From: Bacteroidota bacterium
GTDB lineage: Bacteria; Bacteroidota; Bacteroidia; AKYH767-A; 2013-40CM-41-45
NCBI GenBank assembly: GCA_016711505.1
Contig: JADJSV010000018.1
Coordinates: 186,001 to 250,000 of the forward strand
Direction of reading: 5' to 3'
Length of the DNA stretch: 64,000 bases
Shown one piece after another: positions 52,733 to 62,126 of the stretch. The notes beneath the pieces were generated by a model. That model saw only the letters and a list, made by a program, of their open reading frames with translations. It was not told where the DNA came from and searched no databases. Position numbers and translations under genes: made by a program. Positions within the stretch are counted from its first letter, which is position 1, and every line of letters starts with the position of its first letter.

Positions 52733-53869
52733 GTGCCGCACATCAGCTTCTTTCGGATTCCCTTCGTTTTACTTTTGTTTTTTTCTGTAACTGTTAAGGG
52801 TCAGATAAAAACGGGTCGTCCAGTTGACATAGTTATAGCAATGGATCTGAGTAGTAGTTCAAACGGCCTGATCGATCATCTTCGAAATCATATCTGGGAT
52901 TATTGGTACACTCTTTCAAATTGTAATCCTCAACCAAATTACAGGATTGCTGTAGTTACATATGCACGGTTCAGTTATGGGAAACAAAATGGCTATACCC
53001 GGATTGTAAAAGATCTAAGTACAGATTTTGAAAAACTAAGTAGTCTGTTATATAAAATTCCTTCACGAATTGAAAAAGGTGATCAATATGTTGGAGCAAC
53101 ATTGAATACTTGTCTGAAAAAAATTTCGTGGTCGAAAGATCCTGAAGCAATTAAAATGATTTTTCTTGTTGGAAATGGTGATGTAACAACCGGAACAATA
53201 GACATCGATGAAACGGTAGATAAATTAGTGGCGAATAATATTATTGTGAACACAGTTTATTGCACTGTTCCCGGAGAAAAGAAAGCCATCAAAGGCTGGG
53301 AAAGAATTGCGCTGAAAGGAAAAGGAAAGATTTCAAGTATGTCAATAAGAAATAAATATTTCGACAGATTGAATGGATTTGACATGGCTAAGTTTCGTGC
53401 ACTGAATAAAAAATTTAATAAGACATATCTGTGGTATGGTCCGGAGGGAAAAGCGCGATTCAATAGAATGGTAGAAGTTGATAACAAAGCATACATTACT
53501 AACACAGAAGGTTTCAGGTATAGAATTTTACATAAAATATCTGACGACTATCAACGTACTAATAATAGTTGGGACCTTGTCGATCTTTATTCTAGGAATC
53601 CGTTAGATTTTATTAAGGTTGACAGAAAAACAATGATCGACACTTGCCGCAAAATGAATAATGATCAATTGAAAGCGTTTATTATCTTTAAAAAATATGA
53701 GCGAAAAAAAATTGGTGCTATGATGGCTGAAATGATAATTAATAAAGAACTAAAAGATAAAGAAGAAGGACAAATAGTAAATAAAACGATGCCAACTCTA
53801 GATATCGTCACACTGAATGCGATCCGTGATGTTTTAAGAGAAGAGTCGTGTGAATGTCCAAAACACTAA
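52733..53869 (+). CDS. Exported von Willebrand factor A domain protein
   Basis: A 378-residue protein with a GTG start and a signal peptide (FVLLLFFSVTVKGQ). Residues ~30-200 are a vWA domain: VDIVIAMDLSSSSNG with the MIDAS DxSxS at Asp38, and IKMIFLVGNGDVTTG. The remaining ~170 residues are basic, with no recognised domain. vWA domains bind ligands through a metal ion, and the partner is unknown. It precedes the TerB/J-domain gene by 6 bp. Confidence 0.83.
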   Translation: MPHISFFRIPFVLLLFFSVTVKGQIKTGRPVDIVIAMDLSSSSNGLIDHLRNHIWDYWYTLSNCNPQPNYRIAVVTYARFSYGKQNGYTRIVKDLSTDFEKLSSLLYKIPSRIEKGDQYVGATLNTCLKKISWSKDPEAIKMIFLVGNGDVTTGTIDIDETVDKLVANNIIVNTVYCTVPGEKKAIKGWERIALKGKGKISSMSIRNKYFDRLNGFDMAKFRALNKKFNKTYLWYGPEGKARFNRMVEVDNKAYITNTEGFRYRILHKISDDYQRTNNSWDLVDLYSRNPLDFIKVDRKTMIDTCRKMNNDQLKAFIIFKKYERKKIGAMMAEMIINKELKDKEEGQIVNKTMPTLDIVTLNAIRDVLREESCECPKH

Positions 53870-53875
53870 AAGAAA

Positions 53876-54607
53876 ATGTCAACTTGGAATAAATGGATCT
53901 TCGGTGGATTAGGTTGGGCAGTAGGTGGTCCGATTGGTGGAATCCTTGGCTTTGCACTTGGATCGATCACAGAAGAAAGTAGTATTAAATTAAATTCCGG
54001 AAATCAGAATCAACCACCCGGATTTTTACCGAATGATTTCAGTGCTGCTTTGCTTGTGCTGTGTGCAGCAGTTATGAAAGCAGATCAACGGATCCTGAAA
54101 TCTGAATTGGATTTCGTAAGGAATTTTTTTAGTCGTCAGTTTGGTGAAGCACACACTCAGCAACGGATGCTTCTCTTCCGTGAGATCCTGAAGCAGGAAA
54201 TTCAGATCGGACAAGTGTGTCAGCAGATCAGACAATTTGTTGATCCACCATCAAGACTAGAATTGATACATTTATTGTTCGGACTTGCGTCAACTGATGG
54301 TGGAGTAGGACAAGAGGAGTTAAATGTGATCAGCCAGATCAGTCATCTTATCGGAGTTTCGCAAGGAGATTTCAATAGTATTAAAGCGATGTTCATTGTT
54401 GAAGCAGATTCGTCTTACAAAATTCTTGAAGTTGAAAAAACTGCAACGAATGATGAAGTGAAAAAAGCGTACAGAAAAATGGCAGTGAAATATCACCCTG
54501 ATAAAGTACATCACCTTGGTCCCGAATATCAGAAAGATGCGCAGGAGAAGTTTAAGAAGATCAATGAGGCGTATGAGAAGGTGAAGAAGGAGCGGGGGAT
54601 TATATAA
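53876..54607 (+). CDS. DjlA-like TerB/J-domain co-chaperone
   Basis: A 243-residue protein. N-terminal glycine-rich GGLGWAVGGPIGGILGFALG may lie in the membrane. Residues ~55-165 are a TerB-like helical domain (LLVLCAAVMKADQRILKSEL, ASTDGGVGQEELNVI). The C-terminal J-domain has KKAYRKMAVKYHPDKV with the HPD that stimulates DnaK's ATPase. The order TerB-DnaJ is that of DjlA. It follows the vWA gene closely. Confidence 0.88.
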   Translation: MSTWNKWIFGGLGWAVGGPIGGILGFALGSITEESSIKLNSGNQNQPPGFLPNDFSAALLVLCAAVMKADQRILKSELDFVRNFFSRQFGEAHTQQRMLLFREILKQEIQIGQVCQQIRQFVDPPSRLELIHLLFGLASTDGGVGQEELNVISQISHLIGVSQGDFNSIKAMFIVEADSSYKILEVEKTATNDEVKKAYRKMAVKYHPDKVHHLGPEYQKDAQEKFKKINEAYEKVKKERGII

Positions 54608-54609
54608 TG

Positions 54610-54764
54610 CAGTTTGAGTTTGTGGTGTGTGGTGTGGCGTACCTACACACTTCACACTACAAACTCAAACTCCACACTTATAAAAAACATTTCCTCATAA
54701 TTCAGTTTGAGTTTGTTGTGTGTAGTGTGGCGTACCTGCAAACTACACATCACAAACTCAAACT
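54610..54764. repeat. Two tandem 62-bp palindromes
   Basis: Copies at 54610-54671 and 54703-54764 (offset 93) each have 12-bp perfect ends AGTTTGAGTTTG / CAAACTCAAACT, further pairing of GTGTG-rich and CACAC-rich inner arms, a conserved GTGTGGCGTACCT centre and a trailing TAAAAAA. They lie right after the J-domain gene and before cvpA. The motif CAGTTTGAGTTTG recurs at 61950-61962. Confidence 0.85.
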
Positions 54765-54790
54765 ACACTAATAAAAAATTTCTGAAAAAA

Positions 54791-55265
54791 ATGCAGTCTC
54801 CTCGACATCATCATTCTTATCCTTCTCGCCTTCGGTGCCATTCGTGGCTTCATGAAAGGATTTATCTATGAAGTTGCCATGTTAGGTGCATTGGTGTTAT
54901 GTTATTTTCTCGGATTCAAAATGGCAGCTGCTGTTGCTGAATTTTTATTCAATACGTTTGGCGGCTCTCCTGATACGCTGCGTTACGTGTCTTACATGAT
55001 TGTATGGATAGGAGTGAGCATTGGTGCATGGTTTCTTGCTAAACTTTTTGAAAGTCTTGTCAACATCACTGCACTTGGAATCTTCAACAAAATCGCCGGC
55101 GCAATTTTCGGAATTTTAAAATATGCATTTCTGATAGGACTGTTTTTGTATTTCTTCAACAAAGCGGATGCAAAATTTAAATGGCTGGATACTGATAAAA
55201 AGGCGGAATCGATTTTTTATTATCCGTTGTTGAAAGTTGGATCTATAGTTTTGAAGAATAAATGA
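54791..55265 (+). CDS. cvpA: CvpA family membrane protein, frameshifted near the start
   Basis: A CvpA-family inner-membrane protein of ~157 residues with four transmembrane helices. The frame is open from 54852 (MKGFIYEVAMLG), but conserved upstream codons (LLDIIILILLAFGAIRGF) are in frame with it and lack a start. The ATG at 54791 is out of frame by a single C at 54794; without it the protein begins MSLLDIIIL, as expected for CvpA. The family is linked to colicin V production and envelope processes, with no defined biochemistry. Confidence 0.75.
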
Positions 55266-55471
55266 TTTGATATGTGAAACAAATCTCGAGTGCAGCGAGA
55301 TCTGCAGGAAATATTTTTACGTGACGAGGATTATAAATCCACAGTGCGAATAAAAATGAGTAAAAATCCTTCGTAGCGGGAAATCCTTCGCGAGGTTGGT
55401 TAATAAGTAAATTGTAAAATGAGTTAGTAGTCGAAAAAATATTCTTCCTTTGAATAAAATAATAATTTCGC

Positions 55472-57304
55472 ATGAAAACAATTTTATCGATAGTTGCATT
55501 TTTCGCCGGAGTGCTATTCTCATATGCCCAACACATTGAGAAGAAAATATTTTTTGTAAGCACAAATGCAGGACATATAAACTGGAGCAGAGGTACTGCC
55601 GGAACAACGCTTAAGGATGGCGGCTTTTGCATTGGCGGATTAACGGAATTCGAATTTCCTGATGGATCGCAGACTCCCGAAATCAAAGAACAGAATTTTG
55701 TGTTTAAAATTGACTCACTATACAATGTTGTTTGGATAGACACCAGCCAAATAATGGATACTGAAAATAAGAATTACAAAGTTTACTCTGTTTTTCAAAC
55801 GTCGGATTCAGGAATAATTGCAGATAAAATTGTTCGGGTTGGTGGCGTAGTTGATCCAAGTGAATTATTCAAATTTGAAAATGACGGAGCATTAATTTGG
55901 AACAAACCTCTTTCAGATTCAAATTATTATTCAGGATTAAAAATTACTAGTGGTGAAATGGTGAATGATACTTTACTTTATTCTGCATTGCATGTTTCGC
56001 CTTTAACATTTAATTCTTTCCACCCCATTTTACTTATTCTTAATTCCAATGGAGACACAATTTCAATAAAAGATTCCGTAGATCTTAGATGTCAGGAAAA
56101 TAGTGTGATTCAAATTGTGAAAGATCATACGAATCAATTGTATTGTATATTAGAAAGAGACAGCACGATCATTCATAAAATAAATTCAGATGGAAGTATA
56201 ATTTCAACAACTGCGATTGGTGCATTGATGTATAATGAAAAAATTATTCCAATCAGTCCTGAACGTTTTGTAAAGGCTGACTACAATTTGAAATATTTTA
56301 ATTTCTATGATTATAATTCAACTCTTCTTGATTCAGTCAATTTTGGAATTTATATAGCAGCGGCTTATAAAGGATGGAGTAGCACCTTGCTTGCAGATCT
56401 TTTATATTTTGGATCAACGCCATCTTATTTAGGACGAAGTTTAATTCAAATGGATTCTACAGGAACGATCATGTGGGGATTTACGCATGACGAAAATATC
56501 TCTCATGTGATTCAGACTTCAGAAAATGAATTTGTCCTTTTGGGAACAGCATACGATACTACGATCTTAAAAATGGGGGTTTTGTTTGAAAAAATTACGA
56601 AACCCAATTTCAATAGAACTCTAAGTATTCCTGACTCAGTATTGTGTAACAACGATAGCATTCTTATTTCAGCTCCTTCAGGCTATACATATAATTGGAA
56701 TAACGGAGATACTTCGCAAGAGATCTATGTAAGTTCTTCAGGAAATTATTTTGCTTTGATTATAGACTCAGAAGGCTTTTTCACTTATTCTGATACGGCA
56801 ACTATAACAAATTCAAATACAATTGGACCAGAGTTAGGAGCCGACACGATTCTTTGTTTAATTGATTCAATTTTATTGGATGCCGGAAATGGTTTTGCAA
56901 CTTATCAATGGAGCATAGGAAGTAGTGCGCAATTCATTAATATTAGTGATTCACTTGAAACGATAACTCAATATTTTGTAACAGTTGCAGATTCTAATGG
57001 TTGTGTTTTTACAGATTCAATACAGATTCAATTTGCGACTTGTACTAATATTAATGAAATTGTAAATGATGAAATAGAAATTTATCCGAATCCGACAACG
57101 GGTATTCTTTTCATCAATTTCAAATCTTCACTATCGGGATCAATAACAATTTATGATCAAAGCGGAAAAGAAATCGTTTCGAAAGAAATAAATAAGAATC
57201 AAAATACAGTAGACTTGTATACACTGCCGTCAGGAATTTACAATTGCATTTATATAGATGCGTTTTCTAAGAAAAGACAATTAATTAAATTTGTGAAAAA
57301 GTAA
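55472..57304 (+). CDS. T9SS-exported hypothetical protein
   Basis: A 610-residue secreted protein with a signal peptide ending near YAQ. Residues ~20-380 look like a WD/quinoprotein-like beta-propeller of repeated short strands (NDGALIWNKPL, DSTGTIMWGFT). Two Ig-like modules with NWNNGDTSQEIYVSSSGNY and LDAGNGFATYQWS patterns follow, then a T9SS type A sorting domain (IYPNPTTGILFINFK). No enzymatic motif is evident. It is a single gene, with a small hairpin (57323-57339) beyond its stop. Confidence 0.8.
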   Translation: MKTILSIVAFFAGVLFSYAQHIEKKIFFVSTNAGHINWSRGTAGTTLKDGGFCIGGLTEFEFPDGSQTPEIKEQNFVFKIDSLYNVVWIDTSQIMDTENKNYKVYSVFQTSDSGIIADKIVRVGGVVDPSELFKFENDGALIWNKPLSDSNYYSGLKITSGEMVNDTLLYSALHVSPLTFNSFHPILLILNSNGDTISIKDSVDLRCQENSVIQIVKDHTNQLYCILERDSTIIHKINSDGSIISTTAIGALMYNEKIIPISPERFVKADYNLKYFNFYDYNSTLLDSVNFGIYIAAAYKGWSSTLLADLLYFGSTPSYLGRSLIQMDSTGTIMWGFTHDENISHVIQTSENEFVLLGTAYDTTILKMGVLFEKITKPNFNRTLSIPDSVLCNNDSILISAPSGYTYNWNNGDTSQEIYVSSSGNYFALIIDSEGFFTYSDTATITNSNTIGPELGADTILCLIDSILLDAGNGFATYQWSIGSSAQFINISDSLETITQYFVTVADSNGCVFTDSIQIQFATCTNINEIVNDEIEIYPNPTTGILFINFKSSLSGSITIYDQSGKEIVSKEINKNQNTVDLYTLPSGIYNCIYIDAFSKKRQLIKFVKK

Positions 57305-57408
57305 TTCGTATTTACTGTTAATGAGGATTGAAGATCCTCAGCTCGAAGTGAAGGGTTACAAATTATTCGCAGCTTTACACTCTTAGTTTTAAAGTTGTAC
57401 GTTACGTT

Positions 57409-58593
57409 TTATTTGCCAATAGCCACAACCCCTGGTAATTCTTTCCCTTCAATGTACTCAAGCAAAGCACCGCCACCCGTAGAAACATAAGACACCCTAT
57501 CTGTCAAATTGAATTTCGAAATCGCAGCAGCAGAATCACCGCCGCCGATTAAAGAGAATGCCCCATTCGCAGTTGCAGCGGCAATTTTTTGCAACAGATT
57601 TTGTTCCATGAGAGAATTTTTCAAATTCAAAAACTCCGGCCGGACCGTTCCACAAAATTGTTTTGGATTGTGCAATGGCATCATTGAAAAGTTTTTCGGA
57701 TTTTGGTCCGATGTCTAAGCCCATCCAGCCATCCGGGATTTCGTTGATATTACACTCTTTGGAATTTGCATTTGCATCAAATTTATCTGCAATGATTGCA
57801 TCAACAGGAAGAATAAGATTTACATTTTTTGCTTTCGCTTTTTCTATGATTGATAATGCAAGATCGAGTTTGTCTTCTTCAACCAACGATGAACCAATCG
57901 TTCCACCCATAGCTTTCACAAATGTAAATGCCATTCCTCCACCGATCAATAAATTGTCAACTCGATTCATTAATTGTTCAATGATGAGAATCTTGTCTGA
58001 CACTTTTGCGCCACCCATAATAGCAGTAAAAGGTTTCTCCGAATTCAGAAGTACTTTATCTGCATTTGCAATTTCATTTGCCATTACATAACCGAAAAAC
58101 TTTTTACCCGGAAAATTTTCTGCGATCACAGCAGTTGATGCATGAGCTCTGTGTGCTGTTCCAAAAGCATCATTCACATATACATCTCCAAGCGCGGCAA
58201 GTTTTTTGCAAAAGCAGAATCACCTTTTCTTCTTCTTTATAAAAGCGGAGGTTTTCTAAAAGTAAAACTTCACCGGGTTTTAATCCTGCTGCTAATTGTT
58301 TTGCCTGTTCGCCAATGCAATCTTCGGCGAACTTTACATTCGTATCCAATAGCTTTGCAATGTGATCGACCAGATGCTTCAAAGAATATTTTTCAACCGG
58401 ACCTTCTTTCGGACGCCCTAAATGTGACATCAATATAACCGAGCCGCCATCAGATAAGATCTTTTTAATCGTTGGAATGGAAGCACGGATCCTTGTGTTG
58501 TCAGTGATATTGTATTCTTTATCGAGAGGTACATTGAAGTCTACACGGATCAGAGCTTTTTCGTTTTGAAATTGTGGTGGTCGATGGTTTCAT
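57409..58593 (-). CDS. pgk: Phosphoglycerate kinase, with five apparent frameshifts
   Basis: Phosphoglycerate kinase (1,3-bisphosphoglycerate + ADP to 3-phosphoglycerate + ATP). All conserved parts are present over 1185 bases: ALIRVDFNVPL, LMSHLGRPKEG, EVLLLENLRFYKEEE, NDAFGTAHRAHAST, IMGGAKVSDKI, LLIGGGMAFTF, LWNGPAGVFEF, SLIGGGDSAAAI and VSTGGGALLEY. They lie in different frames. Each break is explained by one missing A on the coding strand, near 58588-58590, 58564-58567, 58225-58228, 58202-58207 and 57585-57590. This is an essential glycolytic gene, so sequencing error is more likely than decay. A TACTTTTG box (58598-58605) sits 4 bases before the ATG. Confidence 0.88.
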
Positions 58594-58597
58594 GGGA

Positions 58598-58605
58598 CAA
58601 AAGTA
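58598..58605 (-). promoter_or_regulatory. -7 box (TACTTTTG) of pgk
   Basis: TACTTTTG on the minus strand, 4 bases upstream of the inferred pgk ATG. No well-spaced TTG -33 was found. Confidence 0.4.
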
Positions 58606-58821
58606 AACAAAATAGGACCTGGATTTAGCTGATTTTGGATTTCCTGGTTGCCTTATTTCAGAGATACAATTAAATTTAAAATAAGAGCGTTCATGCTTTA
58701 GATAACTTTTATGAATTGAATAATCAGTCTGATGACTTTTCAGCTATCAACCAAGAAATCCCTAAATCAGTTAATTCCTGAAAATCCAATAATCAGATAA
58801 ATCCTGGTCAAAATCCAGATG

Positions 58822-60201
58822 TTATTGGAATGCCGCACAATCCGGTCCCGGACTAAACGGTCTCTTGCAAAACTGAAATTTGAAACCAAAGAAGAAATCG
58901 AATGCCTGAGTATCAGAAAGTCCGATGAACTGAAGTAACCGGTCACTTCCGATCACAAACCATTTGTATCTGATTCCTAATCCAAGCGACGGTTGATCCC
59001 ATTCAAATAAAGTGTAATTAAGATTCGCTTCGAATTTTCTTTTTTCATAACGAACGGCAAGATTCATTTGATCGCCTCTTGCAATCTGGTTTTCCATAAA
59101 GTGAATTCGTTTTACCAGTGAAAGATTTCCATAAATTTTCGGAGTGAAAGAATAATCGAATTGTGTACTCACAGCAAGTGGCATCCACATGTAAAACCCT
59201 TCTTCGCGAATTGAACCACCGATATTTGACACTACCGTTGTCCCGACATTTTCCCAGACCAATACTTGCTGAATCTATGCCTGTCCACACTTGATTTGCA
59301 CCTGTTGCAATTTCTATAATTTCTGATTTACGGAAATAGCGAATCGTTCCCAGATCAATAAGAGAAACACCGACTCTGTAATCATATTTTTTGATGTTAT
59401 CATTGCTGCGATTACATTCAAATCCACCTTGCTTTCTTTTATGCATATAAGTTGCTCCAAGTGTTGTGCTCAGTCCGGCGCCTCGAAGTGCGATAAATGA
59501 ATCATCGATAGCCTTTCCGATCTTTGCATTTACATTGTGAAAGACAACATTGCTGGAATCCAGAACAGTATAATCTAAATTCTGAATGTCGCCATACAAA
59601 CCATTGAATCCTATCAGTAAATTTCCTGTTGCAGCCCACTTTATATAGTGCTTTTCAGTTTCACTATACACTCGCCCATAAGTTCCACCAAGTTCAAGCC
59701 AGCTCGCACTTGCAAAACTCATTGGTGTAGAATTAAATCTGACACCGAAAATTTCCGGCGCATGAAATCCTGAATAAAATGTATATGCTAAATGTGCAGG
59801 AACATCCAGCACACTCAATTCACTTCTGAATGCAGAATGTAATCCCCACGCCCAGTCACCATTATTCTTGATGTAACTTGGTCCAATAATAAGAGTATGA
59901 CCAAACCCTTTTTGCAAAGCGGTTGAATTTCTGAATAAATAATTTTTCCCCGGCTCGTTGTTTCCGAAAATTGTATTCAGAACAATATTTTTATCTTTTG
60001 GAAAATAGATGTAGCTATTCTCAGCAAAAAAATCTCCGGCAATTAAATTGATCTCATATTTGTATGGCGCCCCGACAATTTCAGAAGGATTGAGAAAGAT
60101 TCCCATATTACCACTATAGTTGCTATTACTGATTCCCCACATCTCCTGTCCATAACTGAATTGCGAGATAAAATTAAGAGCGAAAGAATTATTTTTTTCA
60201 T
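58822..60201 (-). CDS. DUF5723 family outer-membrane protein, frameshifted
   Basis: An outer-membrane beta-barrel of ~460 residues, family DUF5723. The start MKKIILSLLI (60201) begins a signal peptide that continues as FISQFSYGQEMWGISNSNYS only if one T is added to the run at 60170-60173. The body has the usual GIFLNPSEIVG, INLIAGDFF and LRGAGLSTTLG segments. A second break lies in the run of four T at 59249-59252: with one fewer A on the coding strand it reads IGLGNVGTTVVSNIG and continues to the C-terminal strands ending at 58822. Confidence 0.8.
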
Positions 60202-60373
60202 TGTGGTAAAGATACCTGTTTTTTTAGTGAGTTGTGAGTTGTTCAGACTATTAGTTAACTCTGAATAGTTGATGTTTTGTTTCAAAAAGAACCTGCATTT
60301 ACGCGGTTATATTTCTCAATTATTATTTTGTCATTTGTTTATTTATTAGTGCTGTCCGCCGCAGGTGGATAGT

Positions 60374-60410
60374 CTGGCAAGCGGGGAAAATTGGGGGAAA
60401 CCCTTGCCAG
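60374..60410. repeat. GC-rich hairpin in the 552-bp gap before holB
   Basis: CTGGCAAG (60374-60381) and CTTGCCAG (60403-60410) are exact inverted repeats around a G-rich loop. A second GC-rich hairpin-like patch follows at 60470-60497 (GGGCCGC / GCGCGCCC). No gene or tRNA is seen in 60202-60753, and both patches stand out from the AT-rich surroundings. Confidence 0.5.
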
Positions 60411-60753
60411 GCGTAGGCAATTTTTATAATATAATCATCATACAATACTTACTTACATTCATTCATGAAGGGCCGCTTTGATCGCGCGCCCCCGGGGTTA
60501 AATATGTATACCTGTCAGCTTCTGCTACTCAGTTTTTAATGAATTCAAAATTCGTTCACTTGCACAATGAAGATAAATTCATCTCCCTACAACATTGAAG
60601 CATCATTTCAATTTTTCTTTTTTCAATATTATTAACTCTGAGGATCCAAGAGACGATCAAACTTCTTGAATTACCTGCTACTACCTGCCATTTAAGTCAA
60701 TAAATATTCCTGCAAATACTATAACGGTTAAAACAAAAAACTATTTTTACACA

Positions 60754-61887
60754 GTGAAATTTGAGGAAGTAATCGGACATACTGATGTGAAAAAAAGGCT
60801 TATTCACTCTGCTCAGGAGAATAGAGTGAGTCATGCTTTGCTGTTTCTGGGACCTGAAGGTGCCGGTGGTCTTCCCCTTGCCAATGCGTTTGCGCAGTAT
60901 CTGGTGTGTGAAAATCCGGGCCTTGATGATTCATGCGGAAGTTGTTCTGCGTGTAAGAAAATGGAAAAGTATGTTCATCCGGATGTTTCGTATACTTTTC
61001 CTGTAGCTTCGAAAGAAAAAATTAAAGAACCGAAAAGTGTTGACTTCATTGAACAATTTCGCAAAGCAATAATCGACCAGCCTTATCTCAGTTACATGAA
61101 CTGGATGGAGAATGCAGATCTGGATAACAAGCAAGGAATTATTTCTGTTCATGAAAGTGCAGATATCATGCGCCGACTAAATCTCAAAGCAGTCGAAGCT
61201 CCATACAAAATTGTTATCATCTGGTTGCCTGAGAAAATGAATGATCCAGCAGGAAATAAATTATTGAAGATCCTTGAAGAACCACCTGAGCGCACACTTT
61301 TCTTTTTGGTTTCAGAAAATTACGAAGGTCTCCTAACAACTATTATTTCCCGCACGCAGCTTGTCAAAATTAATCGAATCAGTGAAGAAGATATGCTTGC
61401 TGAATTGATCAACAAGCACGGAATCGACAAAGCCACTGCCCGGCATTTTGCATCATAAATCAAATGGAAGTTTTTCTGAAGCGCTGCAATTGATTGATCG
61501 TGCTGAAGAACGTGCAAATTTTGAGAAAGATTTTATTAGCTGGATGCGTGGATGCTATCAGTTAAATCTCAAAGTCATCAATGAACTTACATTAAAATTA
61601 AACGATCTTTCCAGGGATGAACAAAAGGAATTTTTAACTGACAGTCTTGATAATATCCGTGAGTGCCTGCTCATCAATTATGGTAACCGTTCATTACTCC
61701 GTCTTGATGGAGAAGAGTTAACTGCCATTGCCCGACTTGCTCCTTTTATTCATATCAATAATGCAGAAGAGTTGATCGAAGAATTCAACAAAGCCATTTT
61801 TCATATATTGATCGCAATGCAAATTTTAAGATTTTATTTTCTGATCTGTCGTTTATAGTGCATAGGTTGATTAGAGTAGAGCGTTGA
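60754..61887 (+). CDS. holB: DNA polymerase III subunit delta', frameshifted
   Basis: A clamp-loader delta' subunit of ~375 residues with a GTG start. AAA+ features: VSHALLFLGPEGAGG (Walker A region), a zinc knuckle CGSCSACKKM preceded by a Cys, KLLKILEEPPERTLFFLV and IISRTQLV (SRC-like). Two breaks: near 61451-61457 one extra base makes TAA (read otherwise HFASKSNGSFSEAL), and at 61803-61809 an extra AT in CATATATTG; corrected, the end is FHIDRNANFKILFSDLSFIV and the stop is at 61885-61887. Both halves are conserved, so the gene is probably intact in the organism. Confidence 0.83.
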
Positions 61888-61912
61888 ATTAAAGATGGCA
61901 AGGTTCTGTCAT

Positions 61913-61981
61913 TTCCACACCTCAATCTCAATTCCACATTTAGTAAAGTCAGTTTGAGTTTGAAGTGCGGAGTGTGTGGAA
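61913..61981. repeat. Decayed palindrome related to the 54.6-kb repeats
   Basis: Ends TTCCACAC (61913-61920) and GTGTGGAA (61974-61981) are inverted, and the right arm has CAGTTTGAGTTTG as in the two palindromes at 54610-54764. Inner arms pair poorly. It lies just past holB in the gap before ricT. Confidence 0.6.
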
Positions 61982-62126
61982 GCAATTGTCTCTTATACTA
62001 CTCTTATACTAATTTACTCATATTGGCTCTTATTAACCGCTGACTTTCAACTAAATACCACCATTACTTATATTACTTCCTAATTCCCCAAAATTGCTAA
62101 TTTTGCATGTTATTGACAAAAATCAT

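Noticed and set aside
55243..55743. 166-residue minus-strand frame overlapping the start of the T9SS protein
   Set aside because: It overlaps a gene with a clear signal peptide and has no conserved features or promoter.
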